A stretch of DNA of 64,000 nt from assembly GCA_018268465.1 (NCBI GenBank), contig JAFDWN010000008.1, positions 62,001-126,000 on the forward strand, given 5' to 3'. The notes under the pieces were generated by a model. The model saw only the letters and a program-made list of their open reading frames with translations. It was not told the origin of the DNA and ran no database searches. This DNA is from Actinomycetota bacterium (GTDB lineage: Bacteria; Actinomycetota; Actinomycetes; Mycobacteriales; Mycobacteriaceae). Positions within the stretch are counted from its first letter, which is position 1. Each line of letters begins with the position of its first letter. Both the position numbers and the translations under genes were made by a program. This document shows, in pieces, positions 8,859 to 18,510 of the stretch.

Positions 8859-9987
8859 CCACCTCACCGCCGCCGTGCGCAAGACCGTCACCACGCTGGC
8901 GGACGGCCGCCAACTCATCTATTTCGACGACTCGCCGCCCTACGCCAGCGGCGAACGCACCCGCGCAGCCGTCGACACCCGCGCGCTGGCACCCGCCTCG
9001 TCGGATGCGCAGATGCGCTACGACGTCCTGACCGGCGAGTGGGTCGTCATCGCCGCCGAACGGATGGATCGCACGTTTCTGCCGCCGCCGGATTCGTCGC
9101 CGCTGGCGCCGTCGCGGGCCGGGCGCGCCACCGAGATCCCGGCTGCCGATTACGACGTCGTGGTCTTCGAGAATCGCTTCCCGTCCCTGTCGCGGCTCGC
9201 GTCCCGTCAGGATCTGCCGCCCACCGTCGACGGCGAACCGCTGTGGCCGCTGGCTCCCGCCGCGGGCCGCTGCGAAGTGGTGTGCTTCACCAGCGATCCC
9301 GACGCCGGTTTCGCCGCCCTCGGCGAACGCCGGGCACGCACCGTCATCGAGGCGTGGGCCGACCGCACCGCCGAACTCTCGGCAATGCCCGGAGTCGCGC
9401 AGGTGTTCTGCTTCGAGAACCGGGGCCGCGAAATCGGGGTCACCCTGACCCATCCGCACGGCCAGATCTACGCCTATCCGTATCTGCCGCCGCGCACCCA
9501 GGCACTGGTCCGGCAGAGTCGCGCGCACCGCGAGCGCACCGGCGGCAACCTGCTCTCCGACGTGCTGGCCGCCGAACAGCGTTCGGGCAGGCGCGTTGTC
9601 GCCGAGACCGGGCACTGGGTCGCCTACGTACCCGCTGCCGCGCGCTGGCCCCTGGAGGTGCACCTGGCGCCCCGGCGTGAACTGCCCGATTTCGTGGCGC
9701 TCACCGACGCCGAACGGGCCGATCTGGCCGTCGTCTACCTCGACCTGCTCGGCCGCGTGGACCGGTTCTTCGACGGTGTCGGGCAGACTCCCTACATCGC
9801 CGCCTGGCACCAGGCGCCGATCGGCCCCGACCGCCATCTCGGGCGGTTGCACCTGCAGCTGTTCTCCCTGATGCGGTCGCCGGGACGGATGAAGTACCTG
9901 GCCGGCTCGGAATCGGCGATGGGCGCGTGGGTCAACGACACCACCCCAGAACGCATCGCCGACCGGCTGCGCGAGGTGGCGCCGTGA
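8845..9987 (+). CDS. galT: Galactose-1-phosphate uridylyltransferase
   Basis: Transfers UMP between UDP-glucose and galactose-1-phosphate; 380 residues, histidine-triad superfamily. The active-site motif HPHGQ is at residues 203-207 with the nucleophilic His205; a second conserved stretch, APIGPDRHLGRLHLQLFS, is in the C-terminal half. The gene overlaps deoR by 14 bases and galK by four (GTGA), so all three are one transcript with coupled translation. Confidence 0.95.
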   Translation: MSTSDHLTAAVRKTVTTLADGRQLIYFDDSPPYASGERTRAAVDTRALAPASSDAQMRYDVLTGEWVVIAAERMDRTFLPPPDSSPLAPSRAGRATEIPAADYDVVVFENRFPSLSRLASRQDLPPTVDGEPLWPLAPAAGRCEVVCFTSDPDAGFAALGERRARTVIEAWADRTAELSAMPGVAQVFCFENRGREIGVTLTHPHGQIYAYPYLPPRTQALVRQSRAHRERTGGNLLSDVLAAEQRSGRRVVAETGHWVAYVPAAARWPLEVHLAPRRELPDFVALTDAERADLAVVYLDLLGRVDRFFDGVGQTPYIAAWHQAPIGPDRHLGRLHLQLFSLMRSPGRMKYLAGSESAMGAWVNDTTPERIADRLREVAP

Positions 9988-11156
9988 CCGAGGACACCCT
10001 GGCGCGCGGCGCCGAGCGGCTGTTCGCCGAGCGGTTCGGCGGCCGTCCCGACGGCGTCTGGCTGGCGCCGGGCCGGGTGAACCTGATCGGTGAACACATC
10101 GACTACGTGGGCGGGCGCGTCGCCCCGTTCGCGCTGCCCTACGGCACCGCGGTGGCCCTGCGGCTGCGCGACGACGACGTGCTGCGGTGCACATCCACCG
10201 GCCAGCCCGGGAGCTGGTCGGGCCGTGTCGGCAACGTCGGGCCCGGCACCCCGCCGGACTGGCCGGCCTACGCGGTGGGCGTGCTGTGGGCGATGGCCGA
10301 ACACCGCACCGTGGACCGCTTCCCGGGCGCGGACATCGCCGTGCACTCGTCGCTGCCGCAGGGTGCGGGCCTGTCCAGCTCGGCGGCCCTGGAGACGGCC
10401 GTCGCGCTGGGCAGCGCCGAACTGCTCGGTGCGCCGACCGACGACGCCGGCCGGGTGCGGCTCGCCGACGCCTGCATCGCCGCCGAGAACGTCGTCGCCG
10501 GCGCCTCCACCGGAGGTATGGATCAGTCGGTAGCGCTGCGCGCCCGGGCCGGGCACGTCCTGCTGCTCGACTGTGCCGACTGGACCGTCGAGCACATCCC
10601 GTTCGACCCGGCGGCGGCGGACCTCGACGTGGTGGTGGTCAACACCAACGCCCCGCACCGGCTGGCCGACGGTCAATACGGGGCGCGGCGGGCCCGCGTC
10701 GAACGGGTCGCGGCGGCGCTGGGCCAGCGGGCGCTTCGGGAGGACGACGTCGACGCGGTACTGCGGCGCGCCGCGGGCGGCGACGCGGCGCTGACCCCGC
10801 TGCTGCGCCACATCCTCACCGAGATCCGGCGGGTCACCGCGGTGGTCGACGCGCTGCGCGCCGGCAGGGTCGGCGACATCGGGGAGGCGCTCAGCGCCTC
10901 GCACCGCTCGCTGCGCGACGACTACGCCGTCAGCTCACCCGAACTCGACTCCGCCGTCGACGCCGCGCTCGACGGCGGCGCGCTGGGAGCGCGGATGATC
11001 GGCGGCGGATTCGGCGGCTCGGCGATCGCCGTGGTTCCCGCGGCCGCGCGCCCGGCGATGGAGGACCGGATCAGTGCGGCCGCCCGGCGCCGAGGGCTTC
11101 CCGAGCCGCAGTTCCTCACCGGCGCCCCCGCCGGGGCCGCCCACCGCGTCGGCTGA
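9984..11156 (+). CDS. galK: Galactokinase
   Basis: ATP-dependent phosphorylation of galactose to galactose-1-phosphate; GHMP kinase family, 390 residues. The galactokinase signature GRVNLIGEHIDY is at residues 30-41, the phosphate-binding loop LPQGAGLSSSAALE follows near residue 120, and a C-terminal GGGFGGSAIA motif is present. The GTG start at 9984 overlaps the galT stop in GTGA. It ends seven bases before the stop of the convergent amiA1. Confidence 0.95.
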   Translation: MTEDTLARGAERLFAERFGGRPDGVWLAPGRVNLIGEHIDYVGGRVAPFALPYGTAVALRLRDDDVLRCTSTGQPGSWSGRVGNVGPGTPPDWPAYAVGVLWAMAEHRTVDRFPGADIAVHSSLPQGAGLSSSAALETAVALGSAELLGAPTDDAGRVRLADACIAAENVVAGASTGGMDQSVALRARAGHVLLLDCADWTVEHIPFDPAAADLDVVVVNTNAPHRLADGQYGARRARVERVAAALGQRALREDDVDAVLRRAAGGDAALTPLLRHILTEIRRVTAVVDALRAGRVGDIGEALSASHRSLRDDYAVSSPELDSAVDAALDGGALGARMIGGGFGGSAIAVVPAAARPAMEDRISAAARRRGLPEPQFLTGAPAGAAHRVG

Positions 11157-11162
11157 GCCGAG

Positions 11163-12332
11163 TCAGACCTGCGCGGACTGTTCGACGAGATTGACCATGA
11201 CACGGACGCCGACCGCCAGCGCCAGCTCGTCCACGTCGAAGGTGGGCTGGTGCAGATCCAGCTGCGGTCCCCGCCCGCTCCACACCCCCAGGCGGGCCAT
11301 GGCGCCGGGCACCTCTTCGAGGTACCACGAAAAGTCCTCGCCCCCGCCGGACTGGCGGGTGTCGCACAGCACGTCGGGGCCGATCGCCTCGATCGCATGC
11401 ATCATGATGCGCGTCGACACCTCTTCGTTGACCACCGGCGGCACCCCCCGGCGGTACTGCAGCGTGTGCTCCACCCCGAGTGGACCAAGCAACGACGAAA
11501 CGGTTTCCCGCACAATGGATTCCAGCGTCAGCCAGGTCTCACGGCTGGCCGTGCGGATAGTTCCCGCCAGCGAACCGGACTGCGGGATCGCGTTGGCCGC
11601 CACGCCGGCGTTGACCGCACCCCACACCATGACCGTGCTGTTGCGCGGGTCGATCCGCCGCGACAGCACACCGGGCACCCCGGTGATCAGCGTGCCGAGC
11701 GCATAGACGAGGTCTCCGGTCAGATGCGGCCGCGACGTGTGTCCGCCCTGCGACGTGAGGGTGATCTCGATCGAGTCGGCCGCCGAGGTGATCGGCCCCG
11801 CCCGCATGGCCACCTTGCCCGCGGCCAGCCGCGGATCGCAATGCAGCGCGAAGATGCGCGACACACCGGTCAGGACACCCGCCGCGATGGCGTCGATCGC
11901 GCCGCCGGGCATCAACTCCTCGGCGGCCTGGAAGATCAGCCGGACACCGACCGGTAACTGCGGCGCCGACGCCAGGGCGAGCGCCGCACCGATGAGCACC
12001 GCGGTGTGCGCGTCGTGCCCGCACGCATGGGCCACGTTGGGGACGAGCGAGGTGTAGGGCGCGCCGGTGCGCTCGGCCATCGGCAGCGCGTCCATGTCGG
12101 CCCGCAGCGCCACCCGCGGCCCCTGCTCGGGACCGAAGTCACAGGTCAGACCGGTGCCGCCGGGCAGCACCTTCGGGTTCAGCCCCGCGTCGGCGAGCCG
12201 TTCGGCGACGAACTGCGTGGTGGCGAACTCCTGGCGGCCCAGCTCGGGATGGGCGTGGATGTGTCTGCGCCAGGCGACGAGATCGTCGTAGTGCGTGCCC
12301 AGCCAGCGGTCGGCGGCCCCCGAAAGGCTCAT
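11163..12332 (-). CDS. amiA1: M20-family amidohydrolase (AmiA1-like)
   Basis: Metal-dependent amidohydrolase of peptidase family M20D, 389 residues, probably cytosolic, hydrolysing N-acyl amino acids or related amides; substrate unknown. The metal-binding motif HACGHDAH and the general base Glu in [11 protein letters not shown] are present, and the dimerisation domain lies in the middle. The length equals that of M. tuberculosis AmiA1 (Rv3305c). The ATG overlaps the amiB1 stop (ATGA, 12329-12332), so the two paralogues are coupled and may act together. Confidence 0.88.
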   Translation of the reverse strand: MSLSGAADRWLGTHYDDLVAWRRHIHAHPELGRQEFATTQFVAERLADAGLNPKVLPGGTGLTCDFGPEQGPRVALRADMDALPMAERTGAPYTSLVPNVAHACGHDAHTAVLIGAALALASAPQLPVGVRLIFQAAEELMPGGAIDAIAAGVLTGVSRIFALHCDPRLAAGKVAMRAGPITSAADSIEITLTSQGGHTSRPHLTGDLVYALGTLITGVPGVLSRRIDPRNSTVMVWGAVNAGVAANAIPQSGSLAGTIRTASRETWLTLESIVRETVSSLLGPLGVEHTLQYRRGVPPVVNEEVSTRIMMHAIEAIGPDVLCDTRQSGGGEDFSWYLEEVPGAMARLGVWSGRGPQLDLHQPTFDVDELALAVGVRVMVNLVEQSAQV

Positions 12333-13513
12333 GCGGCCACCCGCCTGGCCTGATGTTGCAGCACGCGATCGCGTTCGGCGGGCGTCTGCGCCAGCCGGAC
12401 CACGGTGCGCGCGAGCATGATCGCGCCTTCCAGCACCGCCCTGTCCGCGCTCGGACCCGCCGCCGCCGCGGCGAATTGCGGCTGGTGAATCGATGCCCCA
12501 CCGGCGTCGATACCGACCACCGGGTGGATGCCGGGCATCACCTGGGTGATGTTGCCCATGTCGGTGCTGCCCAGCGGCAGCGAGGCCTCCACATCCCGCG
12601 ACAGCGGATGGCGGCCCAGCCGGATCATCTCGGCGCGGAACTCCTCGGCCAGCCAGCCGTCCGGGGTCAGTTCCGCGTAGGCGGGCGCGGTCTCACCGAC
12701 CGCGTGGGTGCACCCGGTTGCCAGCGCACCCGCCTCGAAACAGCCCGCCATCTTCGCCTCGAGCTGCCGCAGCGACGCCGAGTCGGCTGCGCGCATCGTG
12801 TACAGCAGTTCGGCCCTGGCCGGTATGACGTTGGACGCCTGCCCGCCGTCGGTGACGATGCCGTGCACCATCTGACCGGGCGCCAGATGCTGACGCAGCA
12901 ATCCGATCGCCACCTGGGCGACGGTGACGGCGTCGGCAGCATTCACGCCGAGGTGCGGGGCGACGGCGGCATGGGATTCACGGCCGGTGTAGCCGACGAC
13001 CACCTCCGACAGGGCCAGCGACCGGGCCGCGGCGATATCCACCGGTCCCGGGTGCAGCATCACCGACACGGCGACGTCGTCGAACGTTCCGGCCTCGAGC
13101 AGCAGCACCTTGCCGCCGCCGGCCTCCTCGGCAGGAGTGCCGAGCAGCACGACGGTCAGTCCCAGTTCGTCGGCCACCTCGGCCAGTGCGAGCGCCGTGC
13201 CGACGGCGGCCGCCGCGATGATGTTGTGGCCGCAGGCGTGGCCGATACCGGGCAGCGCGTCGTATTCGGCGCAGATCCCGACCACCAGCGGACCACTGCC
13301 GAAGTCGGCGCGGAAGGCGGTCTCCAACCCCGCGGGCGCGACGGTGAGCTCGAAGCCGCGCTCGGCGACCAGCGCCTGCGTTTTGGCGCAGCTGCGATGC
13401 TCGGCGAACGCCAGCTCCGGCTCGGCGTGGATGGCGTGGGACAGCTCGATCAAGTCATTACCGCGCGCGGTGACGGTCTCCTCGACGGTCGTCGACGCGG
13501 TGACGGAAGGCAT
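12329..13513 (-). CDS. amiB1: M20-family amidohydrolase (AmiB1-like)
   Basis: Paralogue of the preceding gene, 394 residues, M20 metallopeptidase fold. [11 protein letters not shown] carries the metal ligands and [12 protein letters not shown] the catalytic Glu. Orthologous by position to Rv3306c. The start at 13513 has no well-spaced ribosome-binding site, so initiation may be leaderless or use another signal. It is divergent from the purine nucleoside phosphorylase gene; a long hairpin lies between them. Confidence 0.88.
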   Translation of the reverse strand: MPSVTASTTVEETVTARGNDLIELSHAIHAEPELAFAEHRSCAKTQALVAERGFELTVAPAGLETAFRADFGSGPLVVGICAEYDALPGIGHACGHNIIAAAAVGTALALAEVADELGLTVVLLGTPAEEAGGGKVLLLEAGTFDDVAVSVMLHPGPVDIAAARSLALSEVVVGYTGRESHAAVAPHLGVNAADAVTVAQVAIGLLRQHLAPGQMVHGIVTDGGQASNVIPARAELLYTMRAADSASLRQLEAKMAGCFEAGALATGCTHAVGETAPAYAELTPDGWLAEEFRAEMIRLGRHPLSRDVEASLPLGSTDMGNITQVMPGIHPVVGIDAGGASIHQPQFAAAAAGPSADRAVLEGAIMLARTVVRLAQTPAERDRVLQHQARRVAA

Positions 13514-13522
13514 CCTCGCAGT

Positions 13523-13566
13523 ATCTCACTGTCGGCCCGGCTGACCATCCGGGCCGACGGTGAGAT
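13523..13566. promoter_or_regulatory. Long hairpin in the divergent amiB1-deoD leader
   Basis: Arms 13523-13540 and 13549-13566 pair over 18 bases with one mismatch (ATCTCAC...GGCCCGG) around an eight-base loop. It sits between two divergent starts, ten bases from the amiB1 start codon and about 65 bases before deoD, where a simple terminator is not expected. It could be an attenuator, an operator or a palindromic repeat. Confidence 0.45.
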
Positions 13567-13630
13567 CCGATTGCGGCCCGGTGCCCGCGGCATCGTCGCA
13601 GGCCGCGGCAAACCACTAGGCTGCCTGGCT

Positions 13631-14437
13631 ATGACCGCCGAGCTGCCCCCTCCGGATGTGCTGGCCGGGGACGCGGCGGCCGCGATCCGCGACCGCACCG
13701 GCGTCGACCGCCACGACGTCGCCGTCGTCCTGGGGTCCGGCTGGGCCCCGGCCGCCGCGGAACTCGGCGACCCGACCGCGGTCATCCCGATGGCCGAACT
13801 GCCCGGCTTCACGGCGCCGACCGCCGCCGGACACGGCGGGCAGGTGCTCTCGGTGCACGCCGGGGAGCACCGGGTGCTGGCGCTGGTCGGCCGGACCCAC
13901 GCCTACGAGGGCCACGATTTGCGCCATGTCGTGCACCCGGTGCGTGCGGCCTGCGCGGCCGGGGTGCGCACGGTGGTGCTGACCAACGCCGCCGGCGGCC
14001 TGCGCGCGGATTTCGCGGTCGGCCAGCCCGTGCTCATCAGTGACCACCTCAACCTCACGGCGCGTTCACCGCTGGTCGGCGCGCAGTTCGTCGACCTGGT
14101 CGACGCGTACTCACCACGGCTGAGAGCGCTGGCCCGCGAGATCGATCCGTCGCTGGCCGACGGCGTGTACGCGGGCCTGCCCGGCCCGCACTACGAGACA
14201 CCCGCCGAGATCAGGATGCTGCGGACGCTGGGCGCCGACCTCGTCGGGATGTCGACGGTGCACGAGACCATCGCCGCGCGGGCAGCAGGCGCGGCGGTCC
14301 TGGCGATCTCACTGGTGACGAACCTGGCTGCGGGGATGACCGGGCAGCCGCTCAGCCACGACGAGGTGCTCGAGGCGGGGCGTCAGTCGGCGACGCGGAT
14401 GGGGGCCCTGCTGGCGTCGGTGATCGCGCGCGTCTGA
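13631..14437 (+). CDS. deoD: Purine nucleoside phosphorylase
   Basis: Phosphorolysis of purine (deoxy)nucleosides to base and (deoxy)ribose-1-phosphate; trimeric PNP class (PunA-type), 268 residues, the same length as M. tuberculosis DeoD (Rv3307). Visible family motifs are VVLGSGW near residue 35, [10 protein letters not shown] for phosphate binding, TNAAGGL, and [11 protein letters not shown] with the substrate Glu/Met region. Its last 55 bases overlap the convergent AbrB-family gene. It functions with add, deoA, cdd and upp elsewhere in the window in nucleoside salvage. Confidence 0.93.
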   Translation: MTAELPPPDVLAGDAAAAIRDRTGVDRHDVAVVLGSGWAPAAAELGDPTAVIPMAELPGFTAPTAAGHGGQVLSVHAGEHRVLALVGRTHAYEGHDLRHVVHPVRAACAAGVRTVVLTNAAGGLRADFAVGQPVLISDHLNLTARSPLVGAQFVDLVDAYSPRLRALAREIDPSLADGVYAGLPGPHYETPAEIRMLRTLGADLVGMSTVHETIAARAAGAAVLAISLVTNLAAGMTGQPLSHDEVLEAGRQSATRMGALLASVIARV

Positions 14438-15495
14438 CGCGAGAACCGGCGGCTCAACCGCACCACCACCCGGGCCAGCAGCGGGGCGGCGAACAGCATC
14501 AGCAGCACCCGCAGCACCTGTACTGCGATGATGAACGTGACATTCGAGCCGGTTTCCACGGCGGTCGCCAGCACCGCGTATACCCCGCCGGGGCTGGTGG
14601 CGAGATAGCCCTCCAGCGGCGAGAGCCCGGTGTAGCGGGCGAGCACGACGCCCAGCCCCGCCGTCCCCACCCCGAGGGCGACGATCAGGCCCAGCGCCGC
14701 GGGCAGGATCCGCGCAACCGCCCGCAGCGATTCGCGGGTGAAGGCCACTCCGGCCTGCCAGCCGATGATCATGTACGCGGTCTGCACGAGCACGTCGGGC
14801 ACGGTCAGGCCGAACGACAGGCCGGTGAGTTCGAGTACCACCGTCAGCGCCATCGGCCCGAGCAGTCCAGCCCCGGGGAGCCGCAGCAGCCGTCCGCCCA
14901 GGGCGCCGACCAGCACCAGCCCCAGCATCATCGCGATGCTCAGATACCACGGTGCGGAGTCGGTTCGACCGAACTCATGCGCCGGTTGTGACCGGTCGGC
15001 GTGATAGACCAGCGTCACCACCACCGGCATCGACGCCGTGACAAGGGCGACACGCAGGTACTGCACCACCGACACCACCCTGTCGTCGCCGCCTAGTTCG
15101 CGCGCGATCGCCACCAGACCGGACGCACCGCCGGCGACGAGTGCCAGCGATCCGGTCAGCGGGGTGACGTCGCGGTGCAGGCCGAGCAGCGCACCGGCGG
15201 CGACGCTGAGTGCGAGTGTGGCCACCGCGATGGCCACGACGATCGGCCAGTCCGATCCCAGCGCCCCGGCGGCGTCCTGGTGCACCATCGTGCCGATGTA
15301 GACGCCGAGCACCCCCTGGGCGGCGATCCCGGCGGGCCGCGGCATCCGCTGCGGCGCCAGCGACAGCAGCGCCAGCACGATGCCGACCACCAGGGCGGCG
15401 AACAGCGCGGCCGACGGTACGCCGACGAGGGTCAGCGGGATGGTCACCCCGGCGGTCGCCGCGATCAGCAGCACCCACGTCAGCACTCGCCGCAT
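14383..15495 (-). CDS. AbrB-family integral membrane protein (putative transporter)
   Basis: Polytopic membrane protein of 370 residues with about ten hydrophobic segments arranged as two repeated halves, matching the COG3180 family once called AbrB or putative ammonia monooxygenase. The repeats are recognisable by the two glycine-rich motifs [13 protein letters not shown] and [15 protein letters not shown]. Members are suspected transporters or exporters; substrate unknown. The divergent MarR regulator shares an intergenic region with two identical-type operators, one 24 bases upstream of this start, so the pair probably forms a regulator-transporter unit. Confidence 0.8.
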   Translation of the reverse strand: MRRVLTWVLLIAATAGVTIPLTLVGVPSAALFAALVVGIVLALLSLAPQRMPRPAGIAAQGVLGVYIGTMVHQDAAGALGSDWPIVVAIAVATLALSVAAGALLGLHRDVTPLTGSLALVAGGASGLVAIARELGGDDRVVSVVQYLRVALVTASMPVVVTLVYHADRSQPAHEFGRTDSAPWYLSIAMMLGLVLVGALGGRLLRLPGAGLLGPMALTVVLELTGLSFGLTVPDVLVQTAYMIIGWQAGVAFTRESLRAVARILPAALGLIVALGVGTAGLGVVLARYTGLSPLEGYLATSPGGVYAVLATAVETGSNVTFIIAVQVLRVLLMLFAAPLLARVVVRLSRRFSRQTRAITDASRAPIRVAD

Positions 15496-15518
15496 ACCGC
15501 CTCCTCACTCATCAATAG

Positions 15519-15532
15519 CAAGTATGCACTTG
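15519..15532. promoter_or_regulatory. CAAG-N6-CTTG operator near the transporter start
   Basis: Palindrome CAAGTATGCACTTG. The same CAAG-N6-CTTG architecture recurs at 15583-15598 next to the MarR gene, which makes it a likely MarR operator controlling the AbrB-family gene. Confidence 0.55.
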
Positions 15533-15582
15533 TAGTTTTCCCATGCCAAATACCCGCTACTTGGTAATACATGTGGATAATT

Positions 15583-15598
15583 CCAAGGTATAACTTGG
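15583..15598. promoter_or_regulatory. CAAG-N6-CTTG operator over the marR -10 element
   Basis: CCAAGGTATAACTTGG, a perfect inverted repeat with CAAG-N6-CTTG core. The centre contains TATAAC (15589-15594), a good -10 hexamer placed seven bases before the ATG at 15601, which would give a leaderless mRNA. Binding here would block the regulator's own promoter. Confidence 0.6.
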
Positions 15599-15600
15599 TT

Positions 15601-16062
15601 ATGACGGAGATCGCCGCACCCGCATCATCGGCTACCGAACTGCGCGAGGCCATGATGGCGGTGACCAGGCAGATGCGCAGGCACCGGCCGGACAACGGCC
15701 TGACTCTCAGCCAGTTGGAGCTGCTGGGTGAGATCAGCCGCAGCGGCGTCACCACGCCGGCCGCGCTGGCTGCCCGCATGCACGTGCGGGTGCAATCGCT
15801 GACCGACAGCATCAACGAACTGCTCAGCCGCGCCCTGATCGCCCGCCGCCCCGACGCCGCCGACCGCCGCAGGCAGCTCATCGAAACCACCCCGGCCGGC
15901 ATCAGACTGCTGGAAGCCGACCGCGCCGAACGCGACGCCTGGCTGCACGCGACGATGCGCGACACCCTCACCGACCTCGAATTCGACCTGTTGATGCTGA
16001 TCGCGCCGGTGCTCCGCAAGCTGGCCTACGCCGGTGCAGCAGCGGGCACACTGACGTCATGA
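15601..16062 (+). CDS. MarR-family transcriptional regulator
   Basis: Winged-helix regulator of 153 residues. The MarR fold is clear: LTLSQLELLGEISRSG leads into the recognition region ALAARMHVRVQSLTDSINEL, and the wing reads RRPDAADRRRQLIETT. Ligand unknown. ATG at 15601 begins two bases after an inverted repeat that covers its own -10 element, which suggests autorepression. The stop overlaps the pmmB start (ATGA), so pmmB may be partly co-transcribed although it is a conserved housekeeping gene and probably has been captured by this insertion. Confidence 0.88.
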   Translation: MTEIAAPASSATELREAMMAVTRQMRRHRPDNGLTLSQLELLGEISRSGVTTPAALAARMHVRVQSLTDSINELLSRALIARRPDAADRRRQLIETTPAGIRLLEADRAERDAWLHATMRDTLTDLEFDLLMLIAPVLRKLAYAGAAAGTLTS

Positions 16063-17693
16063 CCCCGTCGACGATCGTGACGGCCGCCCAGGAGTGGATC
16101 GCCCACGATCCCGATCCCCGGACCGCCGCCGAATTGCTCGAATGCGACGACACCGAACTCGCCGCACGATTCGCCCGACCGCTGACGTTCGGGACGGCCG
16201 GGATGCGCGGCCCGATGCGGGCGGGCCCCAACGGGATGAACCTCGCCGTCGTGCTGCGGGCCACCTGGGGAGTCGCCCAGGTGCTCAAGGACAGATGCCT
16301 GGGCGGATCGCAGGTGGTGGTCGGCCGCGACGCCCGCCACCATTCGGAGGAGTTCGCCGCCGCTGCCGCCGAAGCGCTCGCCGCCCAGGGGTTCGACGTC
16401 GTCCTGTTGCCCCCGGCGCCCACACCGGTGACGGCGTTCGCCGTGCGGGGGCTCGGCGCGGCGGCGGGGATCCAGATCACCGCGTCACACAATCCGCCCT
16501 CGGACAACGGATACAAGGTGTTTCTCGACGGCGGACTGCAGATCATCGCGCCCGCCGACCGCGACATCGAGGCCGCGATGGACCGCGCACCGCACGCCGA
16601 CGAGATCCCCCGGGTGCCGGTCGAGGTCAACGGCGCCGACGAGGTCGGTCACTACGTGGCACGGGCCGCCAGGGTGCGGCGCGGGTCCGGTCCGGTGCGG
16701 GTCGCGCTGACACCGATGCACGGGGTGGGCGGGCAGTGCGCGCTGGAGGCGCTGGCCCGGGCCGGGGTGGCCGACGTGCACGTCGTGGCCAGTCAGTTCG
16801 CCCCCGACCCCGACTTCCCCACCGTCGCGTTCCCCAATCCCGAGGAGCCCGGCGCATCCGACGCCCTGCTGGCGCTGGCCGCCGACGTCGGGGCGGATAT
16901 CGCGATCGCGCTGGACCCCGACGCCGACCGGTGCGCGGTCGGCGTGCCGGGCCCGGCCGGCTGGCGCATGCTCTCCGGCGACGAAACCGGTTGGCTGCTG
17001 GGCGATTACCTCCTCTCGCAGCTCGAACCGGGACCGGTGACCGAGGCGACGGTGGTCGCCAGCACGGTGGTGTCCTCCCGCATGCTGGCCGCGATCGCCG
17101 CGGCGCACGGCGCCCACCACGTCGAGACACTGACCGGTTTCAAATGGCTGGCCCGCGCCGACGCGGACCGGCCCGGGTGCACCCTGGCCTACGCCTACGA
17201 GGAGGCCATCGGGCACTGCGTCGACCCGGCGGCGGTGCGCGACAAGGACGGCATCAGTGCGGCGGTGCTGGCGTGCGATCTGGTGGCGGTGCTGCGCGGC
17301 GAGGGCCGCACGATGCTCGACGCCCTCGACGATCTGGCCAGAATCCACGGCGTGCACACCACGAGCGCGGTCACCGCCGTGGTCGGGGATGCCGCGGCGG
17401 TGATGGCACGGCTGCGGCGGAACCTGCCCGGGCAGGTCGCCGGCGTATCCGTCACCGTCGCCGACCTGACGGAGCGGCGGGGGCCCCAGCGCACCGACGC
17501 GCTGATCTTCACCGGCGACGCCGCGGGACGGAGCCTGCGGATCGCCGTGCGGCCGTCGGGCACCGAACCGAAGATCAAGGGCTACTTGGAGATTCGCATG
17601 GAGCCGACCGACGATCTGACGGGCGCGCGGGCCGCGGCCGCCGAGCTGCTCGCGGCGGCGCGCACCGACGTGCGGGCACTGTTCGCGGGCTGA
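16059..17693 (+). CDS. pmmB: Phosphomannomutase/phosphoglucomutase
   Basis: Alpha-D-phosphohexomutase, 544 residues, orthologous by position and size to Rv3308. The phosphoserine loop is TASHNPPSDNG with Ser143, the metal loop is DPDADRCAV, and the C-terminal phosphate-binding loop is RPSGTEPKIK. It interconverts hexose 1- and 6-phosphates; specificity between mannose and glucose cannot be read. It overlaps the marR stop by four bases. Convergent with the HAD gene at 17773. Confidence 0.92.
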   Translation: MTPSTIVTAAQEWIAHDPDPRTAAELLECDDTELAARFARPLTFGTAGMRGPMRAGPNGMNLAVVLRATWGVAQVLKDRCLGGSQVVVGRDARHHSEEFAAAAAEALAAQGFDVVLLPPAPTPVTAFAVRGLGAAAGIQITASHNPPSDNGYKVFLDGGLQIIAPADRDIEAAMDRAPHADEIPRVPVEVNGADEVGHYVARAARVRRGSGPVRVALTPMHGVGGQCALEALARAGVADVHVVASQFAPDPDFPTVAFPNPEEPGASDALLALAADVGADIAIALDPDADRCAVGVPGPAGWRMLSGDETGWLLGDYLLSQLEPGPVTEATVVASTVVSSRMLAAIAAAHGAHHVETLTGFKWLARADADRPGCTLAYAYEEAIGHCVDPAAVRDKDGISAAVLACDLVAVLRGEGRTMLDALDDLARIHGVHTTSAVTAVVGDAAAVMARLRRNLPGQVAGVSVTVADLTERRGPQRTDALIFTGDAAGRSLRIAVRPSGTEPKIKGYLEIRMEPTDDLTGARAAAAELLAAARTDVRALFAG

Positions 17694-17735
17694 TCCGCCG
17701 CCACCCCGCGCCGACTGTACGAAGGTTGCACACAT

Positions 17736-17755
17736 TTCCCGAGAGGACCCGGGAA
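17736..17755. terminator. Possible terminator between pmmB and the HAD gene
   Basis: TTCCCG and CGGGAA arms enclose eight bases, between two convergent genes. The stem is short and has no U-tract, so this is a weak call. Confidence 0.3.
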
Positions 17756-17772
17756 CTTCCGTGCATTCGGCG

Positions 17773-18510
17773 TCAGATCCGCCGCTCCTCGAAGAAAATC
17801 TCGTCCAGTTCGTCGACCACGACATCGGCCCCGTGGTGGAGGAGTTGCTGCCTGCCCGCGCCGCGATCGATCCCGACGACCCAGAAGCCGCCGTCGCGGC
17901 CCGCCCTGGTTCCCGAGGTCGCGTCTTCCACCACCACCGTCCGCGCCGGATCGGCGCCCAGCTGGCGGGCTGCGTACAGATAGGTGTCCGGCGCGGGCTT
18001 GCCGCGCTGCCCCAGCAACTCGGCGGCGACGCCGTCGATCAGGACATCGAGCCCTTCCCGCAATCCGGCGGCTCGCAGCACGACATCGGCGTTGCGCGAA
18101 CTCGACACCACACCTGTGGGGATTCGCTGCCCGCCCAGCCAGCGCAGGATCTCCACGGCGCCGTGGTGTCGGCGAGCGCCGTCCCGCTCCAGCATCCGCA
18201 GGAACATCGCGTTCTTGCGGTTGCCCAGTCCGTTGACGGTCATCACCTCGGGGCTGTCGTCAGCGTCACCGACCGGGAGTTTCAGATCGCGCGAGGCCAG
18301 AATCGCCTGTATCCCTTTGACTCTGGGCTTCCCGTCGATGTGCAGGAAGTAGTCTTCGACGGTGTACGGAGCGACGACACACCCTTCGCCGCCGAACACC
18401 TCGAACGCCTCGGCGAACAGCCTGCCCCACGCTTGCTCATGTACCGCCGCGGTATCGGTCAGAACACCGTCGAGGTCGAACAGCACGGCGTCACACTCGG
18501 CCGCCCTCAT
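17773..18510 (-). CDS. HAD-family beta-phosphoglucomutase
   Basis: Haloacid-dehalogenase-fold sugar phosphomutase of 245 residues. The catalytic motif DLDGVLTDT has nucleophile Asp12 and acid/base Asp14, VVSSSRN is motif II, the Lys in LGQRGKPAPDTYL is motif III, and VVEDATSG is motif IV. The cap reads HIDGKPRVKGI, typical of beta-phosphoglucomutases. It should convert beta-glucose-1-phosphate, the product of the GH65 phosphorylase at 22965, to glucose-6-phosphate. The start is ATG 18510, immediately before the HAD motif; it overlaps the stop of a small upstream ORF. Transcription probably starts from the promoter at 18796-18824. Confidence 0.87.
   Translation of the reverse strand: MRAAECDAVLFDLDGVLTDTAAVHEQAWGRLFAEAFEVFGGEGCVVAPYTVEDYFLHIDGKPRVKGIQAILASRDLKLPVGDADDSPEVMTVNGLGNRKNAMFLRMLERDGARRHHGAVEILRWLGGQRIPTGVVSSSRNADVVLRAAGLREGLDVLIDGVAAELLGQRGKPAPDTYLYAARQLGADPARTVVVEDATSGTRAGRDGGFWVVGIDRGAGRQQLLHHGADVVVDELDEIFFEERRI

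Noticed and set aside
12353-13630. Upstream in-frame extension of the purine nucleoside phosphorylase frame
   Set aside because: It is antisense to amiB1; the phosphorylase begins at ATG 13631, giving the known family length.
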